Positions 20,426 through 29,342 of a DNA stretch of 64,000 nucleotides are shown piece after piece. A program made the translations under genes and the position numbers. This stretch comes from Zhongshania sp. Its GTDB lineage: Bacteria > Pseudomonadota > Gammaproteobacteria > Pseudomonadales > Spongiibacteraceae. Positions within the stretch are counted from its first letter, which is position 1; the number at the start of each line of letters is the position of its first letter. The notes under the pieces were generated by a model. That model was not told the DNA's origin. It made no database searches and worked only from the letters and a program-made list of their open reading frames with translations. Location: positions 27,868-91,867 of the forward strand of contig JAGPVP010000026.1 in the NCBI GenBank assembly GCA_018066965.1. Direction: 5' to 3'.

Positions 20426-21226
20426 ATGTCTGCTTTATCTATTGCTGTTATTTCTTTAGAACCTCAGTCACCTTCGGTGCTTAACTTATTATCTTCACTA
20501 GCTGATTTAGGGTTCGGCGCGACGATTTTTCCCGCTGTAGATGGTCGCAGTGCGATGCCAGAATTACTCGCTGATGAGTCGCTTGATCAGCGTATGGCGG
20601 TAATACGCCGATGCGCTGAAGTGTCTACTGCGGAGATTGCCTGCTTTTTGTCCCACGCTCGCGCCATCCGACAAGCTTATGAGCGTGGCGCACAGCATCT
20701 GTTAATCTTAGAAGATGATGTTGAAATACTGACTGGTTTTTCTGAGGTTCTACATGCGGTTGTCGCCTTGCCGAGCGACGCTGAAATGGTTCGGCTTATG
20801 GGGTTGAAGCGGCGACGCCGCAAAGTCATTGCAAGATTGGCGTCGGGCTGGCAATTGGTGCGGCCCATGCGCGGCTGGTGTGGAACCCAGGGCTACGTGA
20901 TAAACCGCGGAGGCATGGCTAAATTTATACAGCATGGACAAGTGATTAGTATGGCTATTGATAGTTTCTACGACTGTTTTTGGGAAACGGGTATACGTGC
21001 TTACGGTGTTGAACCGCATGTGCTGGTAGAGCGCGAGCATGAGTCGAGTATTAAAAAGCAATGGGGAAATATGGCGCCAAGCACAATGACGCTAGCTCGC
21101 TGGCGGGCGTTTAAATTATATCGTGGGTTGTTGATGCGCTATTACCGTTTAGCGAATTATTCTGATTTTTATCCGAATGCCTTGCCCGATCCTAGTATTA
21201 AGTTTGCTCGCTCTAATCCAGATTAA
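20426..21226 (+). CDS. Glycosyltransferase family 25 (LPS-type)
   Basis: A 266-residue GT25-like transferase, the family of LPS beta-galactosyltransferases such as LgtB/LpsA. The N-terminus (IAVISLEPQSPSVLN) is followed by the donor region with EIACFLSHARAIRQAYE and the acidic motif LILEDDVEI, where metal and nucleotide-sugar bind. Then come GWCGTQGYVINR and a variable acceptor part with VEREHESSI. It probably decorates lipopolysaccharide or another surface glycan at the cytoplasmic membrane. Its end is eight bases from that of the convergent sulfotransferase gene. Confidence 0.85.
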   Translation: MSALSIAVISLEPQSPSVLNLLSSLADLGFGATIFPAVDGRSAMPELLADESLDQRMAVIRRCAEVSTAEIACFLSHARAIRQAYERGAQHLLILEDDVEILTGFSEVLHAVVALPSDAEMVRLMGLKRRRRKVIARLASGWQLVRPMRGWCGTQGYVINRGGMAKFIQHGQVISMAIDSFYDCFWETGIRAYGVEPHVLVEREHESSIKKQWGNMAPSTMTLARWRAFKLYRGLLMRYYRLANYSDFYPNALPDPSIKFARSNPD

Positions 21227-21234
21227 TGACTGAG

Positions 21235-22794
21235 TTACTCCACTTCGCCGTGGTCACGCAGGCGAAGATACATGGGCTGAAGTTGTTGCTCAAACTTCCT
21301 CCATTGGTCTATGCGGCTGGTGTTGATGGGTGAGCGGACCTGTGTTGCTGAGGTGGTTCTAACTGGCCTTGGGTTGTTATAGAAATGTAGGCAATTCTCT
21401 TCCCACGGTAAATTGAGAAAGTTAAGTAAGGCCTTTACAGTGGTTTCGTAATCACTAATCAGTGTTTCGTATTCTAGGAAGAATACTTTGTTGGGTAACA
21501 CGGTCTGCCAGTAGCGGTAAAGTTCAGCTGCTGCGTGGTAGGTGTCGGCTAATTCTTCTTGGTCGTAGGTAAAGCGCAGGCCATCGGCAAAATACTGGCG
21601 GTAGCATCCCCACAAATTATCCATTGGCTTGCGCCGGCAGAAGATGATTTTAGCCTCGGGTCTGGCAAGATGAATCAGCCCTAGCGCTTTGTAATTTTGT
21701 AAATTTTTGTCTGTAAAAAATTTCGTGACGTGCAAATCGCTAGTCAGTGATTGGTAGTTGTCGCCGATGGCTTTCCAGTCGCTTGGGTTTAAGTCATTGG
21801 CCCAGAGCGGAAAGGGCTTGTCGATGCGCTTTTGTCGCAATACTGTCGATGCGGCGCGCTGTAGGGCGACTAATTCGTCACCGGCGGTGACCATGGAGTG
21901 TGTCGAAATAATTTGCTCTACCAAGGTGGTGCCGCTGCGTGGTAAACCGCAGATAAAGATTGGGTGGGCATTTTTAGCATCGCTTGGCAGCGGTGTTTGA
22001 TTTAAAAGCGCTGGTGTAAAGTGGTTTGGAATATCACGGGTTTGTTGTATTTCGTCTGTGTGATTGTATTCAAGCAAGCTACGCTTCAGTGTGGCGCCTT
22101 TTTCGATATGTGAAAATTGTTTTTGGATATCGCCGTGAAATTCATAGCCACGGGCGAGAGCGTAGTGAATCCGCGCTTTATTGTGCGCGGAGACTGCGGG
22201 GTTACCCAGCACCGCCTCCATTCTTTCGAGTTCCTCTGTGCCGATGTCATGCAGTAAATCTGATCTATTCCAATAGGCGTAACCGTCGAGTGGTGAGAGT
22301 CGTACACAGCGATCAAAGCTGTCTAGCGCCTCTGGCATCTTACCAATTTCTTTTAATATCACGCCGCGTTGATTAAGCGCACTGATATTTGCTGGCGCTA
22401 AGCGCAGGAGCTTATCTACGGTTTGTAGTGCATTGTCGTGCTGCCCTAATAATCTCAGGGCGCTGGTTTGAAAAAGGAGAGCGGTGATATCGCGGGGTTT
22501 ACTATTTAAATGCTGAGAAGTGGCGGCTAGAAGTCCGCTGTAGTCACCGGCTTCGACCAGGCCCTTAAATAATAAATGCCAAGCGCGTGTGAGCTGAGAA
22601 ATCTGCGCCAGTAATTGCCGACATAAAACAATAACCACCGGCCATTTTCCGTCTTTACCTAATTGGGCAGCGAAGTTTAGCGCTTGGCTCGCGGGCATTT
22701 TATTACTGCCAGATCGGCCGGGGAGACTAATCGTGACGTCTTTGCGCTCGTGCTTGTCGACTGAGGATTTACTCGGTCCTTTTTTACTCGCCAT
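21235..22794 (-). CDS. TPR-repeat sulfotransferase
   Basis: A 519-residue two-part protein. Residues 30-230 are helical TPR-like repeats (for example LFQTSALRLLGQHDNALQTV and ALNQRGVILKEIGKMPEALD). From about 275 a sulfotransferase domain starts with the PAPS-binding loop FICGLPRSGTTLVEQIISTH and continues with the 3'-phosphate part around IIFCRRKPMDNLWGCY. Such TPR-sulfotransferases are common in marine proteobacteria; their acceptors, peptides or glycans, are mostly unknown. The neighbouring glycosyltransferase might supply the acceptor, which is a guess from position. Confidence 0.88.
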   Translation of the reverse strand: MASKKGPSKSSVDKHERKDVTISLPGRSGSNKMPASQALNFAAQLGKDGKWPVVIVLCRQLLAQISQLTRAWHLLFKGLVEAGDYSGLLAATSQHLNSKPRDITALLFQTSALRLLGQHDNALQTVDKLLRLAPANISALNQRGVILKEIGKMPEALDSFDRCVRLSPLDGYAYWNRSDLLHDIGTEELERMEAVLGNPAVSAHNKARIHYALARGYEFHGDIQKQFSHIEKGATLKRSLLEYNHTDEIQQTRDIPNHFTPALLNQTPLPSDAKNAHPIFICGLPRSGTTLVEQIISTHSMVTAGDELVALQRAASTVLRQKRIDKPFPLWANDLNPSDWKAIGDNYQSLTSDLHVTKFFTDKNLQNYKALGLIHLARPEAKIIFCRRKPMDNLWGCYRQYFADGLRFTYDQEELADTYHAAAELYRYWQTVLPNKVFFLEYETLISDYETTVKALLNFLNLPWEENCLHFYNNPRPVRTTSATQVRSPINTSRIDQWRKFEQQLQPMYLRLRDHGEVE

Positions 22795-23117
22795 TGGTAA
22801 CCAAATTGATGTGTGAATGAATGCGGGGCTGATTTGTTTAGCCTACTACTTTTACCGCTTAAGGAGCGCTTGCCAGCAGATTTATTGGGTATTGTAGCGC
22901 TTGACTATGGTTGACGATACTGAGTGTTGGGTATTTAAAAATCATGAGGGAGTGTTACTGATTAGACGGGATTTACCTTATAAATAATCAATAAAAACAG
23001 GGCGTTATTGATCGAGAGTGGCTCGTCTAAACGGAGGATGGTGTGACTAGGGGGCATGTGTGAGAATTTTTCACCATGCAGAACCCCTATGAAAAGCGTG
23101 TGTGAAGGAGAATAACA
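22795..23117. other. Intergenic region between sulfotransferase and Rieske oxygenase genes
   Basis: No gene seen. TTGACG (22911-22916) and TTTAAA (22934-22939), 17 bases apart, are a moderate candidate promoter for the plus-strand oxygenase genes. AAGGAG (23105-23110) precedes the oxygenase ATG at 23118. Confidence 0.35.
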
Positions 23118-24182
23118 ATGAGTCAGGTAGCGCAAGTGCCGCGCCAGCCGCACATTATTGAGGCAGCGGAATTACCCGACCGCTATGCTCGCGGTTGGTA
23201 CTGTCTCGGTCTGGCGAGCGAATATACCAGCACACCCGTCAAACTCAATTATTTCGGTACTCGCTTGGTTGCTTATCGCGGCGAAGACAACGAGATACAT
23301 GTTTTGGATGGCTACTGCCCGCATATGGGCGCGGACTTGAGCGAGGGTTGTGTAGAGGGTAACTCTATTCGCTGTCCTTTCCATGCTTGGCGTTGGGGCG
23401 CGGATGGCGTGTGCGATGACATACCGTATGCCAAACGTATTCCCGCTAAAGCGGTGATCCGTTCCTACCCCACCTTAGAAGAAAATCACTTACTGTTTAT
23501 GTGGTTTGATCCTGAAGGTAATCCGCCGATTGAAGACCAGCGTCCACCGCGCATTGATGATGTGTTCAGCGACGAGTGGACCATCTGGCAGATGGATTTG
23601 ATGACGATTCAAACCAATGCCCGCGAGCTGATCGACAATATGGCCGACGTTGCGCATTTTGGTCCTATTCATGGCGCGCCAATAAAAGAATTCAAGAATA
23701 TAGTCTATAAACATACTTATCGGCAGGAGTTGGTTGGTGGTTCTGAGTTGCTTGCTGAAGATGGCGAGCTGAGTTCAGAAGCAACCTATTACGGCCCCGC
23801 TTATATGAATACGTTTATGACCGGGCAGGTTGAAGGCATGGATGTGGCGTCACGTCTATTAGTGACCCATGTACCCATTGATCAAGGCAGTTTTGATTTA
23901 CGTTTTGGTGTGGCAGTGAAGAAAATTGCAGGTATGACTGACGAGCAAAACGATGAAATGGCGCGTCAATACACTGAACAAAATCGCACCGCGTTCTTTC
24001 AAGACGTGCATATTTGGCACACCAAAACACGGGTAGATAATCCTGTGCTGTGTGACGGCGATGGTCCGATTAATCGTTTGCGTCAGTGGTATAACCAGTT
24101 CTACTTAGACCTAGCAGACGTGCCGGAAATCTATAATGAAAAGCGTGAATACGTGGTGGATTACGCCATCCGCAATAGTTGA
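23118..24182 (+). CDS. Rieske [2Fe-2S] oxygenase, KshA-like
   Basis: A 354-residue terminal oxygenase. The Rieske cluster ligands are in YCPHMGADLSEGC and RCPFHAWRWG (about residues 69-95, C-x-H...C-x2-H). The mononuclear iron site is NMADVAHFGPIHG (about 176-188, the D-x2-H-x4-H pattern). The overall form is that of 3-ketosteroid 9-alpha-hydroxylase oxygenase KshA, which opens the steroid B ring with a separate reductase. No reductase gene is seen here. It begins a three-gene set with an extradiol dioxygenase and an HsaA-like hydroxylase, which supports steroid or related polycyclic breakdown; the substrate is inferred. Confidence 0.88.
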   Translation: MSQVAQVPRQPHIIEAAELPDRYARGWYCLGLASEYTSTPVKLNYFGTRLVAYRGEDNEIHVLDGYCPHMGADLSEGCVEGNSIRCPFHAWRWGADGVCDDIPYAKRIPAKAVIRSYPTLEENHLLFMWFDPEGNPPIEDQRPPRIDDVFSDEWTIWQMDLMTIQTNARELIDNMADVAHFGPIHGAPIKEFKNIVYKHTYRQELVGGSELLAEDGELSSEATYYGPAYMNTFMTGQVEGMDVASRLLVTHVPIDQGSFDLRFGVAVKKIAGMTDEQNDEMARQYTEQNRTAFFQDVHIWHTKTRVDNPVLCDGDGPINRLRQWYNQFYLDLADVPEIYNEKREYVVDYAIRNS

Positions 24183-24209
24183 TCGTAGATAAAATAATAG
24201 GACGTGGTA

Positions 24210-25121
24210 ATGGATGTTCGCAGTTTAGCTTACGTAGTTATTGAATCGACCGAGCCACAGCAGTGGCTGGACTACGGCACCAATATTTTGGGCCTCATGA
24301 TTGCGCCGACCATGCCAAATGACGGCAATGTCTATCTGAAAATGGATACTCGACCCTACCGTTTTGCAGTTGTTAAGTCAGATCAAAATCGGCTGGCATA
24401 TTGTGGCTGGGAGCTAGCAGACGAGGCGGGCTTTACTGCTGCAAAAGCAGAATTACAGGCAGCGGGTGTTGCCTTTGAAGAGGCATCTGCGGCTGATGCA
24501 AAAGCACGTCGCGTTCGCGGCCTGATTCGCTTGCAAGATCCCTCTGACAATGGCTTGGAATTGTTTTGGGGCGGCGAACTGGATTACGCCAAATTTATAT
24601 CGCCAAAAGGTATTTCGGGTTTTGAAACCGGTTTTAACGGCGATATGGGCTTTGGTCATGCAGTGTTGCCCGCGGCTAAGTTAGTGGAGACCCATAATTT
24701 TTATAAAGATGTGCTCGGCTTTGGTGATAGCGATTACATGCATTTTCAATTTTCGCCAGACCCTGATGATCCGGGGCAGGGCTTGAATTTTATGCACGTA
24801 AACAATCCACGTCACCACAGCTTGGCGCTCTATGAAGATCAAGCTAATCCCGTTGGCTGTGTGCATTTGATGTTGGAAGTTACCGAGGTAGATGAGGTCG
24901 GTTACTGCCTTGATCGCGTTGAGGCGGCGGGTATTCCAATTGTCTCTACCTTGGGGCGCCATACCAACGACAATATGCTGTCGTTTTATATGGCAACCCC
25001 GACGGGCTTTGCGATGGAGTTTGGCACCGATGGTCTGCAAATGGACTGGGAGGGCTTTACCCCCACGGTCACTAGCCTGCCAAGTTTATGGGGTCACAAA
25101 TTTAATATGCCAGACGCGTAA
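24210..25121 (+). CDS. Extradiol ring-cleavage dioxygenase of the VOC superfamily (BphC/HsaC-like)
   Basis: A 303-residue type I extradiol dioxygenase with two tandem VOC halves (about 1-130 and 145-290). The iron ligands of the C-terminal half are visible: His in FGHAVLPA, His in RHHSLALYE and Glu in GFAMEFGTDG. It cleaves a catechol next to the hydroxyls. In steroid pathways HsaC does this on the 3,4-DHSA product. The ATG at 24210 has AGGA upstream and is preferred to a GTG six bases earlier. It follows the Rieske gene by 27 bases, so they are probably co-transcribed. Confidence 0.9.
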   Translation: MDVRSLAYVVIESTEPQQWLDYGTNILGLMIAPTMPNDGNVYLKMDTRPYRFAVVKSDQNRLAYCGWELADEAGFTAAKAELQAAGVAFEEASAADAKARRVRGLIRLQDPSDNGLELFWGGELDYAKFISPKGISGFETGFNGDMGFGHAVLPAAKLVETHNFYKDVLGFGDSDYMHFQFSPDPDDPGQGLNFMHVNNPRHHSLALYEDQANPVGCVHLMLEVTEVDEVGYCLDRVEAAGIPIVSTLGRHTNDNMLSFYMATPTGFAMEFGTDGLQMDWEGFTPTVTSLPSLWGHKFNMPDA

Positions 25122-25231
25122 CGTGTGTTTGGTTTTGTTGCGGCTAACGCCTACATAGATTTACGTCGTGGTTGGGCTATTTATAATTTGATTGTCGCCT
25201 AGCCAACAAGAATGAATATAGGAGAAGTGCG

Positions 25232-26416
25232 ATGAGCGTAGCGCAAGCTAACAACGATACTAAAGCTTTGTCAGTTGCCGATATGATGGCGGCCATAAAA
25301 GACATGCAGCCACGCTTGCGCGAGCGGGCAGCAGAAACCAAAGCGCTGCGTAAAGTACCGCAAGCCTCTATTGATGAATTACAAGATATTGGTTTTTTCC
25401 TGGCCCTACAGCCTAAGCGTTATGGCGGCCTAGAACTGACACCACAGGATTTTTTCCGCATGCAAATTGCATTGGCGGAAGCGTGTATGTCAACGGCGTG
25501 GGCGAGTGGGATTGTTGCCGTTCACGCTTTCCAGATTGCGCTTATGGATGATCGCGCCCAGCAGGCGATTTGGGGCGACAATATTCACACTCGTGTGTCG
25601 TCTTCCTACGCGCCAATGGGTAAGGTGACGGTTGTTGATGGCGGCTTCAAACTTAGCGGTCGCTGGGGCTGGTCTAGCGGTAGCGATCACTGCACATGGG
25701 CTTTACTTGGCGCAATCATTCCCGGTGATGGCTACCGAACCTTTTTGGTGCCCAAGGGCGATTACGAAATCATAGATACTTGGCAGTCTATGGGCTTGCA
25801 GGGCACCGGTAGTAATGACATCGCGGTAAATGATGTGTTTGTGCCAGATTATATGACGCATAAACAAACCGATGGTTTTGCCTGTACTAACCCAGGTCAG
25901 GCGGTTAACACCGCACCATTATATCAACTGCCATGGGCGCAGACTTTTATTCGTGTGGTGTGTACTCCGGCGATTGGCGCGTGTAAGGCAGCGGTCGAGC
26001 TGTATAAGCATGCGGTGCTGAATAAGGCCAGTGGCGACCCGACGAAACTTGCCGGTGATACCCAAGTGCAAGAACGCATTGCGAATGCCTTAAATGGCAT
26101 AGATGAAATGGAAGCGCTGCTGTTCCGTAATTTCGACGTCATGATGGCGCTGGTAGAAGCTGGTGAAGCGGTTCCTGTAGAAGATCGCGTGCGCTATCGC
26201 TATCACGCGTCGTTGGTGATCACCAAAAGTATTGAAATTATTGACTCATTGTTTGAAGTGGCAGGTGGGCAGTCGGTGTTCTTGGGTAGTGAAATTCAAC
26301 AGCGCTTTCTTGATATTCATACCGCAAGGGCGCATGTGGCAAACAATCCGACTAGCTTTGCTCGCAACCTCGGTGGTGTAGGCTTGGGTATGGATAATGG
26401 CGATTTCTTTGTCTGA
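25232..26416 (+). CDS. Flavin-dependent hydroxylase of the acyl-CoA dehydrogenase fold (HsaA-like)
   Basis: A 394-residue group D flavin monooxygenase, related in fold to acyl-CoA dehydrogenases. The N-terminal helical domain (LRERAAETKALRKVPQASID) and FFLALQPKRYGGLEL are typical of HsaA/HpaB-type hydroxylases, as are GRWGWSSGSDHCTW in the middle and the C-terminal AGGQSVFLGSEIQQRFLDI. HsaA hydroxylates 3-HSA to the catechol that HsaC cleaves; the neighbour is an HsaC-like enzyme, so the two steps match. The partner flavin reductase HsaB is not in the window. GGAG upstream supports the start. A terminator follows. Confidence 0.87.
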   Translation: MSVAQANNDTKALSVADMMAAIKDMQPRLRERAAETKALRKVPQASIDELQDIGFFLALQPKRYGGLELTPQDFFRMQIALAEACMSTAWASGIVAVHAFQIALMDDRAQQAIWGDNIHTRVSSSYAPMGKVTVVDGGFKLSGRWGWSSGSDHCTWALLGAIIPGDGYRTFLVPKGDYEIIDTWQSMGLQGTGSNDIAVNDVFVPDYMTHKQTDGFACTNPGQAVNTAPLYQLPWAQTFIRVVCTPAIGACKAAVELYKHAVLNKASGDPTKLAGDTQVQERIANALNGIDEMEALLFRNFDVMMALVEAGEAVPVEDRVRYRYHASLVITKSIEIIDSLFEVAGGQSVFLGSEIQQRFLDIHTARAHVANNPTSFARNLGGVGLGMDNGDFFV

Positions 26417-26437
26417 TTAAATAGATTGTCGCTTTAA

Positions 26438-26461
26438 AACCCGGTTTCGCCGGGTTTTTTT
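26438..26461 (+). terminator. Rho-independent terminator after the oxygenase gene set
   Basis: AACCCGG, loop TTTCG, CCGGGTT and a run of seven T, 21 bases after the HsaA-like stop. Confidence 0.9.
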
Positions 26462-26599
26462 ATGCTCAAAATTTGAGCTAAATTCTCGTCTTCAAAGCCT
26501 AGTGTCATAAAATCTACCCATAAGCTTAGTCGCTGTCTGCGAATCAGAGGTGTAACATAGGGTTTTAACTCACTATTTATTTTAAGGATAGCGGTATTC

Positions 26600-28021
26600 A
26601 TGCGTCGAACTAAGATTGTGGCCACGGTCGGGCCCGCTTGTGACTCTCGGGAAATTCTTGCTGAGATGATTAGCGCCGGGGTGAATGTATTTCGATTGAA
26701 TTTTTCTCATGGTACGGCGGAAGAGCACGCTGATCGCGCCGCGACGATTCGTGAATTGGCCGCCGAAGCTGGGGCCTATGTTGGTCTGCTGGGTGACTTG
26801 CAGGGGCCGAAGATTCGCCTGCGCAAGCTTGCGGTCGATCCCATTGAGCTTAAAAAAGGCACAGAGCTAATTTTGGACACTGAGCTCGCAGATGGCGAGG
26901 GTGATGCCGCACATATTGGTGTTGATTATGAGCCTTTGGCACGTTCGGTTAGTGCGGGCGACGTGTTGCTACTAGACGATGGCCGTTTGCGCTTGAGTGT
27001 AGATCGTGTCGAAGGTGAGAAAGTATTTTGCCGCTCGGAAAGCGTGGGTAAATTGCAGTCTCGTAAAGGCATTAATCGCTTGGGTGGTGGTTTATCTGCG
27101 CCAGCCTTAACCGACAAAGACATGGAAGACATTAAATTAGCAGCGAGAATTGGGCTTGATTTTATCGCGGTGTCCTTTCCTAGTAGCGCGGCAGATATAG
27201 AAGATGCGCGGGTAAAATTGGAAAGCGCAGGTTGCTTCGCTCACATCATCGGCAAAATTGAACGCGCCGAAGCGGTTGCCAACGATGAGCACCTCGATGA
27301 TTTGATTCGCGCCTGCGATGGTGTGATGGTGGCGCGGGGCGATTTGGGCGTCGAAATTGGCGATGCGAGCTTAATCGGTCTGCAGAAACATATTATTAAA
27401 CGTGCGCGGGTATTAAACCGTCCGGTTATTACTGCAACACAAATGATGGAATCCATGGTGAGCAGCCCAGTTCCTACCCGTGCAGAAGTCTTTGATGTTG
27501 CGAATGCGGTTTTAGATGGCACCGACGCAGTAATGCTATCGGCAGAAACCGCCTCCGGCCTGTACCCCGTAGAAACCGTCAAAGCCATGGCCCGCAACTG
27601 CGAAGGAGCGGAACAGTACCCGTCGGCGCGCAAGTCTAGCTATCGCCTAGAGCGCAAGTTTGACACCGTTGAAGAAACACTGGCCATGAGTGCGGTGTAC
27701 GCGGCAAATCATCAAGTCGGCGTCAAGGCGATTGTGTCGATGACCGAGACGGGTAAAACCGTATTACTTATGTCACGGCTGACTTCAGGTATTCCTATTT
27801 TTGCCTTTAGCCGCAAACCTGAGACCTGCAATCGAGTGAGCTTGTACCGTGGTGTTTATGCCATCGCTAGCCCTTCCGAAGGCATTGAAATCGCGGGCTG
27901 TGTAGAGGCAATTCGGCTGCGAGGCCATGTAGAAACGGATGACCTAATCCTAGGCACAACCGGTGATCAAGTCGGCGTGGATGGACACACCAATACTTTG
28001 AAAATAGTAAGAGTACATTGA
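26600..28021 (+). CDS. pyk: Pyruvate kinase
   Basis: A 473-residue pyruvate kinase converting PEP and ADP to pyruvate and ATP. Visible family blocks are RRTKIVATVGPAC at the start, VFRLNFSHG (about 31-39), the substrate and metal region IGKIERAEAV with VMVARGDLGVEIG (about 219-254), and the helix PVITATQMMESM. The C-terminal allosteric domain starts near 350 (KAIVSMTETGKT). The length is normal. It stands alone with its own terminator. Confidence 0.97.
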   Translation: MRRTKIVATVGPACDSREILAEMISAGVNVFRLNFSHGTAEEHADRAATIRELAAEAGAYVGLLGDLQGPKIRLRKLAVDPIELKKGTELILDTELADGEGDAAHIGVDYEPLARSVSAGDVLLLDDGRLRLSVDRVEGEKVFCRSESVGKLQSRKGINRLGGGLSAPALTDKDMEDIKLAARIGLDFIAVSFPSSAADIEDARVKLESAGCFAHIIGKIERAEAVANDEHLDDLIRACDGVMVARGDLGVEIGDASLIGLQKHIIKRARVLNRPVITATQMMESMVSSPVPTRAEVFDVANAVLDGTDAVMLSAETASGLYPVETVKAMARNCEGAEQYPSARKSSYRLERKFDTVEETLAMSAVYAANHQVGVKAIVSMTETGKTVLLMSRLTSGIPIFAFSRKPETCNRVSLYRGVYAIASPSEGIEIAGCVEAIRLRGHVETDDLILGTTGDQVGVDGHTNTLKIVRVH

Positions 28022-28050
28022 TATTATAAGTTCGGTTTATTCGGTGTTAG

Positions 28051-28076
28051 AGGCTCCATTATATGGGGCCTTTTTT
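28051..28076 (+). terminator. Rho-independent terminator of pyk
   Basis: AGGCTCC and GGGGCCT form a seven-pair stem with one G-T wobble, followed by a T-run. Confidence 0.8.
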
Positions 28077-28126
28077 ATTACAATACTCATTGTTTTGTCG
28101 CGCTACTCGACCATAAGGTTAGAATT

Positions 28127-28573
28127 ATGAAAAGTGCCTATGTCATCGTCGGCATACTCTGTTTATTTTTGGGACTTTCGTATTATCTTGGATACACACC
28201 ACTGGCCATTGGCGTCTTGTTTTTTTGCCTCAGCCTAGTGAGCTATTTTTATTATGCTAAGGACAAAAAGGCGGCTATTTCAGGTTCTTGGCGCGTGCCA
28301 GAAAATACCCTACATCTATTGTCGCTGTGTGGTGGCTGGCCTGGTGCTTTGTTGGCGCAGCAGCGATTACGGCATAAAACCAAGAAGCCTTCGTTTCGAC
28401 TGATGTTTTGGTTTGCGGTGCTGGTCAATGTTGGCGGTTTAGCTTGGCTGCATACAATGGATGGCGAGCGGCTATTCAGGAGTGCACTGAATAGTGCTGG
28501 GGACTTGTGCCGTCAATACATAAGCTCCGAAGAATTTTTGTCTGCGATATTGTTTGTCATTGAATTTCGATAA
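28127..28573 (+). CDS. DUF1294 membrane protein
   Basis: A 148-residue membrane protein with three to four hydrophobic segments (YVIVGILCLFLGLSYYLGY, LAIGVLFFCLSLVSYFYYA, LMFWFAVLVNVGGLAWL). The DUF1294 signature is present: YAKDKKAA, then RVPENTLHLLSLCGGWPGAL and QQRLRHKTKKPSFR. Some relatives carry a cold-shock domain in front; here it is missing. The function of the family is unknown. The gene converges on the globin gene. Confidence 0.88.
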   Translation: MKSAYVIVGILCLFLGLSYYLGYTPLAIGVLFFCLSLVSYFYYAKDKKAAISGSWRVPENTLHLLSLCGGWPGALLAQQRLRHKTKKPSFRLMFWFAVLVNVGGLAWLHTMDGERLFRSALNSAGDLCRQYISSEEFLSAILFVIEFR

Positions 28574-28626
28574 AAAAATAATTATTTATTGCTATGATTT
28601 TATACGTGATCGAAGGCGCTATGCTG

Positions 28627-29088
28627 TTAGCCTACCAGCGCCATCGGTACTTCATGCCCCCACGCAGTATGTTCAATTTCTTGGTAGTTGCTGGCTTCTA
28701 ACAAGGTATCTTTTAACATGGCCAGTAAGCTTATCCAGGCTGCCTTTACATCACCGCTGAATTCGTCGCCGAGCGCCATTTCTAATGTTTCAAGCATGGC
28801 TTGAATAAAGAAATCGTAGTGACGTTCGGTTACACCTTGCTCGCTGTAACGCTGCCCCATGTTATGAGCGACGACTTTAAGTCCCTCCATATTTTGCAAT
28901 GAGTGCACTGTGGTGCAAAGCGTGTTGATGAGCTTGCGATCTTTGGTGTCGCCAGCGCAGCTAAATAACGTTCGTAAATCTGGCGACAATTGAAATAGGC
29001 GTGCATAGAACACTTTGGCAAAGGGCTTGCCAATAGATTTCACCGCATGTAGATGAGATTGCACGATAATAATTTGTTTAGGAGTCAT
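28627..29088 (-). CDS. Globin-fold protein with the proximal His replaced by Tyr
   Basis: A 153-residue single-domain globin, closest in layout to Vitreoscilla-type bacterial haemoglobin. The B helix reads FYARLFQLSPDLRTLF, with Tyr28 at the usual B10 place and Phe42 at CD1. In the F helix, where haemoglobins have the iron-binding His (KHCQAGV in Vitreoscilla), this protein has RYSEQGV, placing Tyr81 at that position. By eye the alignment needs almost no gaps. It may bind haem through Tyr, use nearby His75, or bind no haem at all. No reductase domain is attached. Single gene, convergent with the DUF1294 gene. Confidence 0.8.
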   Translation of the reverse strand: MTPKQIIIVQSHLHAVKSIGKPFAKVFYARLFQLSPDLRTLFSCAGDTKDRKLINTLCTTVHSLQNMEGLKVVAHNMGQRYSEQGVTERHYDFFIQAMLETLEMALGDEFSGDVKAAWISLLAMLKDTLLEASNYQEIEHTAWGHEVPMALVG

Positions 29089-29233
29089 ATTGCGCCTCGC
29101 TATTTTTTTCGGCGGCTGGCGATGATAGATCGTCGCGTCGCGTGAATTTAAAGCTCCTTACTGATTGGACACGTTACACGTGCTGGCGTTACGTGATTAT
29201 TCGAGATTACCGAGGTGTGTATACATAGTTAGC

Positions 29234-29258
29234 GTAGTGAATTGCGGTAATTCACTAC
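29234..29258. repeat. Perfect inverted repeat upstream of the globin gene
   Basis: GTAGTGAATT and AATTCACTAC, separated by five bases, form a perfect 10-base inverted repeat 146 bases upstream of the globin start. There is no U-run, so an operator is as likely as an RNA hairpin. Confidence 0.5.
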
Positions 29259-29291
29259 CTCGATAGGGGTGTTTGCAGGAATTAAACGCGA

Positions 29292-29320
29292 AAACGCTAT
29301 TCACGCGCTAAATAGCGTTT
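29292..29320 (-). terminator. Hairpin after the SDR gene
   Basis: AAACGCTATT and AATAGCGTTT form a perfect 10-pair stem with a nine-base loop, 22 bases past the stop of the minus-strand SDR. On that strand it ends in TTTT, so weak intrinsic termination is likely. Confidence 0.55.
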
Positions 29321-29342
29321 AAATAATGAGTTGGACGTAACG

